Of a stretch of 64,000 bases of DNA, positions 27,801 to 37,400 are shown in pieces. The first letter of the stretch is position 1. Every line of letters begins with the position of its first letter. This stretch comes from an uncultured Colwellia sp. (GTDB lineage Bacteria; Pseudomonadota; Gammaproteobacteria; Enterobacterales; Alteromonadaceae), in contig CAJXQJ010000001.1 of assembly GCA_913058245.1 (NCBI GenBank), positions 124,001 through 188,000 of the forward strand, in the 5' to 3' direction. A program made the translations under genes and the position numbers. A model generated the notes under the pieces. It had not been told where the DNA came from, made no database searches, and saw nothing but the letters and a program-made list of their open reading frames with translations.

Positions 27801-28620
27801 CTCCGATAATAACTGTTCTGTAGGCTGTTGCTTGGTTACCTGTGTTATCAACCGCGCTATAAGTAATTTCGTATGACGCCGCAATGTTTACATCTATATT
27901 TGCGCCCGTGGTGTTGACGGTAACTGAGCCGTCGACAGAGTCTAATGCGGTAGCGCCAGCATCGTTGTATGGAAGCCCAATAGCTTGTTTTACTTCCGCA
28001 TCGCCAATTATAGTAATAACAGGAGCTGTCGTGTCAGCAACAATAATTGTTCGAGTGAGGGATGCCATATTTCCAGTTAGGTCTGTAGCACTATAAGTGA
28101 GTGTATAACTTCCTGCCTCTGCACTGACGCTGCCTGTAGTAATGATTGAAATAGGCCCATCTACAACATCTATGGCAGAGGCGCCAGCATCAATATACTG
28201 GCTACCTAATTCATGATTAATATGCGCACTTCCGTGTATTGTAATGACTGGTGCTTTGGTATCTGCAACCACTACAATTCGCGTTGTTGATGCTGAATTT
28301 CCAGCATTGTCAGTTGCTGTGTAAGTCAGGGTATAGCTGCCTGCTGATTCTCCGACTGTACCTGATACCATTACTGGAATTGAGCCATCGACATTATCTG
28401 ATGCTGTTGCGCCAGCATCAAGGTATTGTGTACCTTGCTCATGGTTGATATTAGCTAAGCCAATGAGTGTAATTATGGGAGCTGTGGTATCTGGTGGAGT
28501 AATAGTTGGTGGCAAAGGAGTATTATCAGCATCGCTAGTGCTGCTGCCTCCACCACATGCCTGTAGAGCCATTATTGCAAAGATAAAAAAGCTTGAAGTC
28601 TGCCAAAATTTAACCAACAT
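24856..28620 (-). CDS. GH81 endo-beta-1,3-glucanase lipoprotein with Ig-like and carbohydrate-binding-like domains
   Basis: 1254 residues. Lipobox LQAC (Cys22) places it on a membrane, probably the cell surface. Three DUF5011 Ig-like repeats follow (about 47-118, 119-195, 196-272; each with EQGTQYLDAGATA and AGSYTLTYTATD-like ends). Residues ~277-460 are a beta-sandwich carbohydrate-binding-like module (SVFENGTVSALWDKG) related to those in the GH16 and GH3 proteins nearby. The GH81 catalytic part spans ~500-1254 with THKWWGSVPF, DDAMFPYLRNFDPANGFSWASG and NNNESTSEAANAYG, which bears the catalytic acids. It should cut internal bonds of laminarin. It is divergent from the kinase gene. Confidence 0.92.
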   Translation of the reverse strand: MLVKFWQTSSFFIFAIMALQACGGGSSTSDADNTPLPPTITPPDTTAPIITLIGLANINHEQGTQYLDAGATASDNVDGSIPVMVSGTVGESAGSYTLTYTATDNAGNSASTTRIVVVADTKAPVITIHGSAHINHELGSQYIDAGASAIDVVDGPISIITTGSVSAEAGSYTLTYSATDLTGNMASLTRTIIVADTTAPVITIIGDAEVKQAIGLPYNDAGATALDSVDGSVTVNTTGANIDVNIAASYEITYSAVDNTGNQATAYRTVIIGDSTTNNTVSVFENGTVSALWDKGINAFDSAIGWAECNNDGGAGCPSIGWQVVNDSERGDVLEVSHTTAGDAAGLFISMNSVLNLSNHTDGKLVFDIKVVSGDSKITMKLDCIYPCTSGDQALGNKGVSDWETVEVSLATLASAGLNLASVNTGIVIWATDATSTVFQLDNIHFSGINDGGTSPDSYQITNYGAGSISDTINPESYRCVYDFGNWIYNAGIVEPAIAGCDTNTGIPTGTPTKLQPQLTGPALTKPTPTHKWWGSVPFMGEMTIGDANTAAYITPDPMTARISERGVRVMGIPSGLTTTTDGFLYPIPDPFSEVFDGIAVGNSLHSNLQGYLKDHSDGSVTVEWQSNNIAVMEATFVHGSPYIYFKVYDGKIVIRTLRDDGSEKGTFYHQDNSLGIWTSVAGNANNFLVTGEGTTTFDNITSNEITVNNTANELTLTYLPSLNGAPADTLTSFFATKARNVVASVAIDYTVDKATNSVTVSHSYKNSQGAAVETIAGMHPLHWKNSPQTTSTYQIKSARGTIKFSETDQFSYQIPFVGVLPTLPSIDGTFEQPTLETMITEFIAQGVDAWNTHTDAYWSGKNYSKVAELTAIAESIGMTTEASTLRNWLKTELSDWFTAETDSNLDINKYFVYDKEWSTLLALEESFMSHQQLNDHHFHYGYFIRAAAEVCRLDASWCSDEQYGPMIQLLIRDYAGGKDDAMFPYLRNFDPANGFSWASGKVNFARGNNNESTSEAANAYGAIILYGLITDNNDLVERGMYLHASTTAAYWQYWNNIDDYNNVGETENNFPDGYDKITTSIIWGDGAVFSTWFSAAHAHILGIQGLPINPLTLHVGLHADYMEDYVTLGLSESSNGKPSGLVDDQWRDIWWNLWAMTNADLAIADYASVSNYDAEAGETKAHTYHWLHTFSKLGHLKTGTGALTANHPAALAFEKNGITSYVVYNYDSQVIQVTFSDGKVINATANGFTVVSD

Positions 28621-28756
28621 TTAATTTCCTAATTTTAATTATTGTTATGATTTAGGAATAGTTAAAGACTAAATATTGAACAGTTGCAATGAATAATAGG
28701 CAAAACGGTATTACTTGACGTTATGTTGTTCGCATTGTGGTGAAAGCTCATTTTTT

Positions 28757-28783
28757 TTGCGTTCAAGGCGTATTTATTGCGTT
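28757..28783. promoter_or_regulatory. Direct repeats TTGCGTT, candidate LytTR site for GH81
   Basis: TTGCGTT occurs at 28757 and 28777, exactly 20 bp apart, with a related GGCGTAT midway at 28767. Read on the minus strand the repeats are AACGCAA, sharing the CGCA core with the other two clusters of this locus. They lie 137-163 bp upstream of the GH81 start. Confidence 0.45.
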
Positions 28784-28881
28784 AACGTGTCACTGGATTT
28801 TTGATTCTTAAATGGCATAGAGCATATGACGTGTTTGGTACTATGTAGCTAGCGATTATTGCTGTAAATCAATTTAATCAG

Positions 28882-28911
28882 TTGTCGCAGAATTGTCACG
28901 CCTTGTCGCAT
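28882..28911. promoter_or_regulatory. Direct repeats TTGTCGCA, candidate LytTR site for the kinase-regulator operon
   Basis: TTGTCGCA at 28882 and 28903 are 21 bp apart, with a degenerate TTGTCACG at 28893 between them, so copies appear about once per helical turn. LytTR regulators bind imperfect direct repeats with this period. The site is 80-109 bp before the kinase start, suiting autoregulation. Confidence 0.5.
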
Positions 28912-28990
28912 TTGTTGTTCGTTTCATAGTATTTGTTATATCTTAATGATTAATAACTGTAAGTTTACCGTGTGACTTGAAGCGAAATCT

Positions 28991-30097
28991 ATGGAAGCAG
29001 CCAATACTGAAAGTACACTTGAATTAGAGCCACAAGCATTTTCTAAGCAAAGTCACCAATTTTGGACTTTGCAAATTACCGGTTGGCTTGGTTATTCGGT
29101 TGTAGTTTTTATTGCCATTATTCGTCCGCAAATAGGGCAAGAGAGTTTTAACCTCTCTGGGCAACTCATTAATCTTGTTGTTGAAACACTCAGTGGTTTT
29201 CTCTTGTCTTATTTGCAATGGCAAATGATCCGAAAAATTGTCCACTTGCCCTTAAAGAAAACTTTAGTATTAAGCTTCGTTTCGGCAGCGAGTTTAGGAT
29301 TTATATTTAATGTGATAAAACTGAGCTCATATAAAGTTTTGGTTTATCAACAGCAATGGAATGAAGCATGGGACATGCTTGAATTTGGTGGCTGGTTGCT
29401 CTTTTCTTTAACCACCATGTTCGTGTGGACCTCTATTTACTTCATTATGCTTTATAACACTAAGCTACAACGTGAGCATGAAATGTTATTGCGGGCACAA
29501 ACGGCCGCTAAAGACGCACAACTTCAAATGTTACGTTACCAGCTTAATCCGCATTTTATGTTTAATACTATGAATGCCATTTCGACTCTCATTTACAAAA
29601 ACGAAAATGACACTGCCAATGAGATGATTGATAAGCTGTGTGAATTTTTTCGCTACTCGCTTGATAAAAATGATAAAAGTAAAACGACTTTGCAAAGAGA
29701 ACTTGAATTAATTGATCTATATTTATCAATAGAGAAAGTTAGATTTGCTAATCGTCTTAGTGTTGAAATTGATGTAGGTGAAAGTGTTTTAAGTTGCCAA
29801 GTACCGAGTATGTTGTTGCAACCACTAGTAGAAAATGCCATTAAATATGCGATAGAGCTGAGAAAGTCTGGCGGCATAATACGCATTATTGCTAAGCAAG
29901 TTGCTGAGCGCTTAGTAATTCAAGTCGCAGATAATGGTCAAGAGACACCAGTAAAAGTAAGTGATGGCTTTGGTATTGGCATGAGCAACACTAAAGCAAG
30001 GTTGAATGCCATGTTTGGCGGTGATTATCATGTCGATATTACTAATACAAAAGACGGTGGAACTATGGTCTCGATTTCTATTCCATTTGAGAAGTAA
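28991..30097 (+). CDS. Sensor histidine kinase, LytS/YehU (His_kinase) type
   Basis: 368 residues. Four membrane helices in the first ~155 residues, a short coiled linker, then the His_kinase motif LRYQLNPHFMFNTMNA with phosphoacceptor His188, and a HATPase domain with LQPLVENAIKYA (N box), VADNGQ and GFGIGMSNTKARL. No periplasmic sensor domain, so it probably senses through its membrane part. The response regulator gene starts 8 nt after its stop. Position inside the laminarin block suggests it controls glucanase expression; the signal is unknown. Confidence 0.93.
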   Translation: MEAANTESTLELEPQAFSKQSHQFWTLQITGWLGYSVVVFIAIIRPQIGQESFNLSGQLINLVVETLSGFLLSYLQWQMIRKIVHLPLKKTLVLSFVSAASLGFIFNVIKLSSYKVLVYQQQWNEAWDMLEFGGWLLFSLTTMFVWTSIYFIMLYNTKLQREHEMLLRAQTAAKDAQLQMLRYQLNPHFMFNTMNAISTLIYKNENDTANEMIDKLCEFFRYSLDKNDKSKTTLQRELELIDLYLSIEKVRFANRLSVEIDVGESVLSCQVPSMLLQPLVENAIKYAIELRKSGGIIRIIAKQVAERLVIQVADNGQETPVKVSDGFGIGMSNTKARLNAMFGGDYHVDITNTKDGGTMVSISIPFEK

Positions 30098-30105
30098 CTA
30101 GGTAA

Positions 30106-30936
30106 ATGATTAATAAACCACTGACAGCCTTAATTGTTGATGATGAACCTCTAGCCCTAGAAGGTTTGCGTTTAAGGTTAGAAAAAATTCCTGAAATAGA
30201 AGTGATTGCCGAGGCGAGTGATGGTGATCAAGCTATACAGTTATGCCAAACCTTATCGCCTGACGTGTTATTTTTAGACTTACGGTTACCAGGGCTTAAT
30301 GGCATTGAAGTGGTACAAGCATTGCAATCTGATATTCTCCCTATGGTGGTTTTTGTCAGCGCTTATGGTGAATATGCATTAGATGCATTTGAATTAAACG
30401 CCATTGATTATGTTATGAAACCGGCAAACTTGGGGCGTTTACAAAAAACAGTAGAACGTATTTTACAACGAGTTGAGCCTGTCGATTCCGGTAAAGAAAA
30501 ATTTAAGCTATTACGCGCGCTCGGCGAAAGTTCCGGTATTGCTATCTCTGAGCTTGAAGATTGGCTTGAATCTGACTTACCACTACCGAGTCCTTTTATT
30601 CAGGAATTAGTGATTAAAAACAATGACAATGAAAAAGTTTTTTTGCCAATAAAAGATATTAGATGGATTGACGCGGCCGGTGACTACATGTGTGTTCATA
30701 CTCATGATGAAACACATATAGTACGAATTACCATGAAAAAACTAGAGAGCCAGTTAGATCCGAAAATATTTTCTCGTATTCATAAATCCACGCTAGTTAA
30801 CATTCATTGTATTAAGAGTATTAAACCATTACGAAACAGTGAAAGCATTCTTGAATTGGGTGATGAAGTACAGTTAAAAGTGAGTCGAAACTTCAGTTCA
30901 GATATTCAAAAAATTGTTGAAGCGAAGCAAATTTAA
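30106..30936 (+). CDS. LytTR-family response regulator
   Basis: 276 residues. Receiver domain with acidic pair VDDEP, phosphoacceptor Asp58 (LFLDLRLPG), Ser/Thr in FVSAYGEYA and Lys in YVMKPA. An intermediate region of ~35 residues leads to a LytTR DNA-binding domain from about 165 (KVFLPIKDIRWIDAAGDYMCVHT ... RIHKSTLVNIHCIKSI, quoted in part as KVFLPIKDIRWI and HKSTLVN). LytTR domains bind tandem repeats about 21 bp apart; matching repeats sit upstream of this operon and of the GH16 and GH81 genes. Works with the kinase encoded just upstream. Confidence 0.95.
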   Translation: MINKPLTALIVDDEPLALEGLRLRLEKIPEIEVIAEASDGDQAIQLCQTLSPDVLFLDLRLPGLNGIEVVQALQSDILPMVVFVSAYGEYALDAFELNAIDYVMKPANLGRLQKTVERILQRVEPVDSGKEKFKLLRALGESSGIAISELEDWLESDLPLPSPFIQELVIKNNDNEKVFLPIKDIRWIDAAGDYMCVHTHDETHIVRITMKKLESQLDPKIFSRIHKSTLVNIHCIKSIKPLRNSESILELGDEVQLKVSRNFSSDIQKIVEAKQI

Positions 30937-30990
30937 CCACTTGTCGTATTATTAACTCGCCTTATCTTGTTATTTCATTAAAAACCGCCA

Positions 30991-31022
30991 ATACCGCATC
31001 TAGCACCCACCATAGCGCATTT
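30991..31022. promoter_or_regulatory. Direct repeats ATA(C/G)CGCAT(C/T)T, candidate LytTR site for GH16
   Basis: ATACCGCATCT (30991-31001) and ATAGCGCATTT (31012-31022) match at 9 of 11 positions and are exactly 21 bp apart, the usual LytTR spacing. They lie 177-208 bp upstream of the GH16 start, first gene of the rightward glucan operon. Confidence 0.55.
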
Positions 31023-31198
31023 CAATTGTAACTATTTGTAATTTAAACCAGTATTATTTCAGGGGGTAGTCTGTCGTTTTAGTAAATATTTCGATATGGC
31101 TACTGAACTATAGTGCTCAATAATCTCGTATTAAATAATATTAAAATCAAAGCGTTATGTTAGCACATTAAAATAGTTGGGTAACTGGAACATAAATT

Positions 31199-34100
31199 AT
31201 GATAAAAGCTGCAAAGAATATTACACAGTTAATTGCGTTGCTTTCCACAGCAACTTTAATAGGTTGTGGTGGTGGTAGTGTAGAAACTGAAACAAAAGTT
31301 GATGCCGTAGATCCACAACTGCCGGTGACTGACTGGCAACTGGTGTGGAGTGATGAATTTGACGGTTCTTCTATTGATGCTAATAAATGGACGCATGAAG
31401 TTAATTGTGATGGCGGAGGTAACCAAGAAGAGCAATGTTATACCGACTCACCAGAGAACTCTTTTGTTGCCGATGGCATGTTGAATATTGTTGCCTTACC
31501 TGCAGCGGAGGGCTCTGCTAAACCTTATACATCTGCCCGTCTTAATACTAAAGGCAGCCAAAGCTGGACTTATGGTCGCTTTGAAATGCGTGCAAAATTA
31601 CCTGCAGGGCAGGGCGCATGGCCGGCTTTTTGGATGTTACCTACCGATGAAGTGTATGGTGGCTGGCCGCGATCTGGTGAAATCGATATTATTGAGGCGG
31701 TTAACTTAAAAGCTGGCACCAATGAAGGTGGTAGCGAAGCTAATGTTTATGGCACTTTACATTATGGTAAAGAGTGGCCTGATAATAGTTTTTCAGGGCA
31801 ATCATATTTATTACCTGACGATATTAACCCCGCTGATGATTTCCATACGTATGCAATAGAGTGGCAAGAAGGAGAGATTCGTTGGTACGTTGATGATTAC
31901 TTGTATGCTACACAGCGTAAATCGACTGTACGTTATAACAGCAAAGACGAAGCCGTTGGTTTATCTCATCGTGGTTGGTTTACAGAGAACTTCAATATTG
32001 TTTCGGGTGAGCTTGAAACGCAATGGGAAAATGCTCCTTTTGATCAACGATTCCATTTATTGTTAAATTTTGCTGTTGGTGGTAATTGGCCTGCATCAGT
32101 AAATGATACTGGTATTGATGCTAGTGCTTTTGAAAATGGTAACTCTTATATTGTTGATTATGTACGTGTGTATCAATGTCAGCAAGATACCTTAACAGGT
32201 AGAGGCTGTGAAACTGTTCGCCCAGGATACGATAGTTTTGATGATGCTATGGTTGAAGGTAAAGCGCCAATTCCATCGCCGCCATCTACTGGTATCCCTC
32301 AAAACTTAACAATTTTCTCTGGCACTATTAATCCAAATTGGCCAGCGTGGGACTGTTGTGGTGGTTCAACTCCGGGCATAGTTAATGATGCTGAAAAAGG
32401 CGACGTAGTTGAATTTGTTGTTGGTGCGGAACCAACGGTAATGGGCTTTATTTCTCGAGAAGCTTTTATTGATGATCCAGCAGGACAACCATCTCCATTT
32501 GATGCTTCACCATTAATTGACACTGGCACATTAAAGTTTGACATGAAAGTTGTCACCGCGCCAAGCAACGCTGATTCAACTTGGTTAATAAAAGTTGAAA
32601 GCCAAGAAGGCACCACTGCGGTAGAAATGCCTTTAACTAATAGTACAGAAGGTGCTGCGCCCGAAACAGGTACTTGGCAAACACATACTTTTCCTTTGAA
32701 AACACTAGCTGATGCGGGCTTAGATTTAAGTGCTATTGATGTTGTCATGATTTTCCCTGCATGGGGAACGGGTGAAGGTGCGGTTTATCAGGTTACTAAC
32801 TTAACTATTGCAGATGATGCAGTTGCTTCGCCACAGGTAACCATATTTGAAGATGCAGAAAATGCAAGTTGGCCTATGTGGGATTGCTGTGGTGGCTCAA
32901 CACCTACAGTAGAAACAGATGATGCAGAACACGGTGCAGTAGCGCAATTTAGTATTGGCGCTGACCCTACTGTGATGGGCTTTATTTCTCGAGAAGGCAA
33001 TACCGATTCGCCTGCGCCATTTGATGCGACAGGGATCTTAGCCAATGGTGTTGTGCAATTTGATATGAAAGTTGTCACTATGCCAAACGATGCTAGCGCA
33101 ACGTGGTTATTCAAAATTGAAGCGGATAATGCCGAAACAGCGGTTGAGTTACCGTTATCAGACAGTGTTGAAGGTGTGGTGCCAGTAGTCGACCAATGGC
33201 AAACATATACATTCAATTTAGCCGATTTAGCCAATGCTGGTTTAGACGCGAGTGCTATCGACGTATTGATGATATTCCCAGCATGGGGCACAGGTGAAGG
33301 CGCTGTTTATCGTGTTGATAACGTTAAAATGTATGATCCCAATGCTTCTACAGACTTTAATGGTCATGTGCTATTTGCTGACGATGTGAAAGAGCAATGG
33401 AGCATTTGGGATTGTTGTGGTGGTTCGACGCCGACCTTAGAAAATGATGATACTGAGCACGGCATGACGGCAGAATTTGTTATTGGTGCTGCACCGACCG
33501 TGATGGGTTTATTAGCTGATGATGATGTTTATTTAGATGCATCAAGCTTGTTAAGCACTGGCGTTATCCAGTTTGAAATGAAAGTGATTAATACGCCAAA
33601 CGATGCTAGTGCGGTATGGAAATTCAAAATTGAAGCCGGTGATACTGCGTCTGCTGTTGAACTAGATTTAACCGCAAGTCAGGAAGGTGTTGCGCCAGTT
33701 GTTGGTCAATGGCAAACCTATACTTATTCGCTTGAAAGCTTATTTGATGCTGGGTTAGACCTAAGTTCTATCGACGTTGTTATGGTTTTCCCAGCGTGGG
33801 GAACAGGAGAAGGTGCTGTATATCGCCTTGATAATGTGATGATCTTTGATCCAAGCAGCGTCCCAGCTCCGCAAGGTTTAACCTTATACGACAATGCACA
33901 AAATGCCGAATGGCCGATTTGGGATTGCTGTGCTGGTTCAACTCCCACTGAAGAAGAAGATGATGCTGACCACGGTATGGTTGCAGAGTTTGTTATTGGC
34001 GCCTCACCAACGGTAATGGGCTTCTTAGCCAACGACGGTGTTTATTTCGATGCAAGTTCATTATTACAAAATGGTGTAGTGAAATTTGATATGAAAGTCG

Positions 34101-34369
34101 TTAGTGCGCCAAATGATGCTGGTTCAGTATGGAAATTTAAAATTGAATCAGGTGATACAGCAAGTGCGGTTGAATTAGATTTAACCGCTAGCCAAGAAGG
34201 CGCGGCACCAATTGTTGGCGAGTGGCAAACCTACACTTATACACTTTTAGACCTATTTGATGCTGGCTTAGATGTTAGTGAAATTGATGTGATTATGGTT
34301 TTCCCTGCTTGGGGAACGGGTGATGGAGCAGTTTATCGACTTGATAATGTCGCAATAACTGCACCATAG
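31199..34369 (+). CDS. GH16 endo-beta-1,3-glucanase lipoprotein with four tandem binding-like modules
   Basis: 1056 residues. Lipobox LIGC (Cys23). GH16 domain about 40-328 with the catalytic signature SGEIDIIEA (E-x-D-x-x-E) and the C-terminal strand YIVDYVRVYQ. Then four modules of about 165-175 residues begin near 367, 546, 721 and 892, each opening with a W-x-x-WDCCGGSTP motif and ending with VFPAWGTGEGAVYRLDN. They look like beta-sandwich carbohydrate-binding modules; each conserves two adjacent cysteines. The enzyme should cleave laminarin at the cell surface. A TonB receptor gene follows 89 bp later in the same direction. Confidence 0.93.
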   Translation: MIKAAKNITQLIALLSTATLIGCGGGSVETETKVDAVDPQLPVTDWQLVWSDEFDGSSIDANKWTHEVNCDGGGNQEEQCYTDSPENSFVADGMLNIVALPAAEGSAKPYTSARLNTKGSQSWTYGRFEMRAKLPAGQGAWPAFWMLPTDEVYGGWPRSGEIDIIEAVNLKAGTNEGGSEANVYGTLHYGKEWPDNSFSGQSYLLPDDINPADDFHTYAIEWQEGEIRWYVDDYLYATQRKSTVRYNSKDEAVGLSHRGWFTENFNIVSGELETQWENAPFDQRFHLLLNFAVGGNWPASVNDTGIDASAFENGNSYIVDYVRVYQCQQDTLTGRGCETVRPGYDSFDDAMVEGKAPIPSPPSTGIPQNLTIFSGTINPNWPAWDCCGGSTPGIVNDAEKGDVVEFVVGAEPTVMGFISREAFIDDPAGQPSPFDASPLIDTGTLKFDMKVVTAPSNADSTWLIKVESQEGTTAVEMPLTNSTEGAAPETGTWQTHTFPLKTLADAGLDLSAIDVVMIFPAWGTGEGAVYQVTNLTIADDAVASPQVTIFEDAENASWPMWDCCGGSTPTVETDDAEHGAVAQFSIGADPTVMGFISREGNTDSPAPFDATGILANGVVQFDMKVVTMPNDASATWLFKIEADNAETAVELPLSDSVEGVVPVVDQWQTYTFNLADLANAGLDASAIDVLMIFPAWGTGEGAVYRVDNVKMYDPNASTDFNGHVLFADDVKEQWSIWDCCGGSTPTLENDDTEHGMTAEFVIGAAPTVMGLLADDDVYLDASSLLSTGVIQFEMKVINTPNDASAVWKFKIEAGDTASAVELDLTASQEGVAPVVGQWQTYTYSLESLFDAGLDLSSIDVVMVFPAWGTGEGAVYRLDNVMIFDPSSVPAPQGLTLYDNAQNAEWPIWDCCAGSTPTEEEDDADHGMVAEFVIGASPTVMGFLANDGVYFDASSLLQNGVVKFDMKVVSAPNDAGSVWKFKIESGDTASAVELDLTASQEGAAPIVGEWQTYTYTLLDLFDAGLDVSEIDVIMVFPAWGTGDGAVYRLDNVAITAP
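32299..34366 (+). repeat. Four tandem ~520-bp coding repeats in the GH16 gene
   Basis: Units start near 32299, 32836, 33359 and 33872. All four encode the WDCCGGSTP-type block (fourth has WDCCAGSTP), PTVMGF, a DMKV strand and VFPAWGTG. Units 3 and 4 are most alike (same EAGDTASAVELDLTASQEG-type block), pointing to a recent duplication after two older ones. Confidence 0.9.
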
Positions 34370-34400
34370 CACGTAATTCAAAAACCTAATTTAAAAATGT

Positions 34401-34422
34401 GCGGCTGACTTTAAGTAGCCGC
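34401..34422 (+). promoter_or_regulatory. Intercistronic stem-loop between GH16 and the TonB receptor
   Basis: Arms GCGGCT/AGCCGC with a 10-nt loop, 36 nt before the receptor start, with no following T-run. It may stabilise or separate the two messages rather than end transcription. Confidence 0.45.
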
Positions 34423-34458
34423 CATAAATAAAACTAAATTTAACTAAGTAGGGTTAAC

Positions 34459-37400
34459 ATGAAACATTTAACATTCTCAAAAAAACATTTAGCTGTTTGT
34501 ATATCAGCAATTATTGCGACAGGTTTTAGCCAGCAAGTTTTAGCCGCTGAAGAAGAAGCTGCACTAACAGATAATGATGAAAATATTGAAGTTATTGAAG
34601 TAAAGGGCATTCGAGGTTCATTAGTTCGGTCAATGAACATTAAACGCGACATGTCAGGTGTGGTTGATGCCATTTCTGCTGAAGAAATGGGTAAGTTTCC
34701 TGATACAAACTTAGCTGAATCATTACAGCGTATTACTGGGGTTTCCGTAAGTCGTAGTAACGGTGAAGGTAGCCAGATTACGGTGCGTGGTTTCGGTCCT
34801 GAATTTAACTTAGTAACCTTAAATGGTCGGCAAATGGCTGGCACGGGTTTTACTCGCTCGTTTAATTTTGAAAACTTATCATCTGAAGGTGTTAGTTCTC
34901 TCGAAATTATGAAAACTGCACGTGCCGAGGTTCCTACAGGAGGCTTAGGGGCAACAGTAAATATTGTAACGGCTAAACCTTTTCAAAACCCAGGTGAAAA
35001 GTTCTCTTTTATGGCAAAAGGGATTCATGATAGTTCTGTTGAAAATGGCGATGATGTTACACCTGAAATAGCCGGTATTTATAGCAATACCTTTGATGAT
35101 GATCGTTTTGGCGTTTCAGCAAATTTCTCATATCACCGAAGAGATTTTCAACGTCAAGCTGCTAATGTTCGTTCATGGTTAGTGAACCCATCGCTAAGTG
35201 TTGATCCAGAAAATATTATAGATAATCGACCTGTTGATGCAGAAGGAAATGTCGCTAAGCAGTTTTTTGATCCTACTTCTGGCGAAAACGGTGAATATGT
35301 TTCTGCTTCTTTCTTTCCACAAGAGATAAGCTACGCTAGAGAGGATATTCAACGTGAGCGCACCAATGCACAAGTTACCTTTCAATTTGCTGCGACAGAT
35401 GATTTAATTTTTACTGTAGATCACACTGTATCTAATGCCGTTACTGGCAATAATTCCCTTTCTTGGGGCATGTGGAATGGTTCATTCGGAGGTAATGCCA
35501 ATTCTTATGAATTGGATGAAAATGGCACGGCTGTTTATTATAACTCTGCTGGCGACGATGGCTCGTTTACTTCCTTTCGTGAGACCAATGAAGTTGATTC
35601 GAAAGCGACTGGTATTAACATTGAGTGGTTTGCCAGCGATAATTTAAGCTTCACCTTTGACGCTCATACCTCTAAAACAACCACTGATAATGGTAAAGAC
35701 AAAGGCTTAGGTGCTAATGCTCGGGTCATCTTGGGCTCTGCTGACTTGTCTACCAAAGAGTATTTCTTTACCGAGGGCGATATTCCCGGCTTTAACATTA
35801 ACTGGAATAATGGCACTCAAGAAATTAACCCGAACCAAATTGGTTCTAACTTTAGTATTTTTACCCGTACGCCCGGTGAATCGGAAGTGTCACAAGTACA
35901 GTTAGACGGAAAACTATTATTAGATACTGATTTTGGTCTGGAAACCGTTAAATTTGGTACCGCCTACACTAAACAAACATTAAGTGGCTGGGGTGGTTCA
36001 AATAATGCAAATGCACCAGGGTTTAATAACGGTACTTTTGCTGAGATATTCCCAGACGGTATGTTTGAAAGAGTTGATTTAAGTGACTTTCTTGATCAGT
36101 TCTCCTTTGGCTCTGGTGGTGTTTCTCCTGGCTATGCCTACACTTTTAATCTTGACGAAGCATTCACAAGACAAGCCTTATTTTTGACGGAAGATGTGGT
36201 TGGTAGTGATGTTTATCAAATAGGTAGCTTTGATGACTTCCCTGTTAATGAAGTCGAAGAAGAGACTATCAGTTTGTACGTTTCTACTGATTGGCTTTTT
36301 GACGTTAGTGGTTACGATGTACAAGTTAACCTTGGTGTACGTTATGAAGAAACTGATATTGTTAGTCCCGCTAAAAGTCGGGTAGCTGAACTTGTTTATT
36401 GGGCTGGTGGCTCTGAGTGGATCACTCAGTTTGCCAGTGGTGGCGAGTTAGTTGAAGTCGATTATGAAGGGAATTATGATTTATTCCTTCCAATGTTAGA
36501 TATCAAGGTTGATCTCAGTGATGATTTAGTTGCAAGAGCGTCTTGGGGTCAAACTATCACTAGGCCTACATTAGGTGATATGCTTGGAAACCTTAGCTTA
36601 ACATCATCTCCAAAACTTAACTCGAGAAGTGGTAGTCGCGGTAACCCTAATTTGCAGCCATTTAAGTCGACTAATATTGATTTAACTCTTGAATATTACT
36701 ACGACGAAGCTAGCTATGCCGCGATTGGATTATTTTGGAAAGATGTAGACGACTGGATTGATAATGCTGAGGTTAAAACAACATTTGATGGTCTTCATGA
36801 TGTTTATTTAGGTCAGCGTTGGAATGACGCAGTTGCTGCTATTGAAGGGCGTGGTGAACAAGCGACAGACTCAGCAATATACAATGAAATTGTTGCCAAT
36901 GGCGTAGGTATTGGCGAGAACAACCGCGTGTTACCAGACGCAGCAACTGATCCTCTTATCGAATGGACCATAAGCTCTCCAGAGAATGTTGGCTCACGTA
37001 AAGTCAATGGTATTGAGATTGCTATTCAACACTTATTTGGTGAGTCTGGCTTTGGCGCCGGGTTTAATGCCACTTTTGTTGATGGTGATGTTGAATATGA
37101 TAACTATGTACTTGCGTCTCAAGCGGTGTTGTCAGGCTTAAGTGATTCAGCAAACTTACAAGGCTTCTATGAGAAAGATGGTTTATCAGTAAAAATTACG
37201 GGTGCATGGCGTGATGAGTACCTGATTGGCCAAGGTTTACCTGATGCTGCTGGTTCTCCTCCACAATATGCCGAAGAGTACTTGCAGTGGGATCTAAGTG
37301 TTAACTATGAACTTAATGACAATATGACGGTATTTTTTGAAGGTGTGAATTTAACCAACGAAACTGAACGCTCATTTAGCCGTTTTGAAAGTCAGTTCTT

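Larger units (their letters stand above)
28621..28990. other. Divergent regulatory region between GH81 and the sensor kinase
   Basis: 370 bp without a gene, holding both promoters and two clusters of phased CGCA-core repeats described separately (28757-28783 and 28882-28911). A T8 run precedes the first cluster. No other palindrome stands out. Confidence 0.5.

Noticed and set aside
32299-34032. Several long antisense frames opposite the GH16 modules (minus strand, near 32299-32748, 32788-33291, 33724-34032)
   Set aside because: They resemble one another only because the sense repeats do; no ribosome binding site, biased serine/threonine-rich translations, and they lie opposite a well-supported gene.
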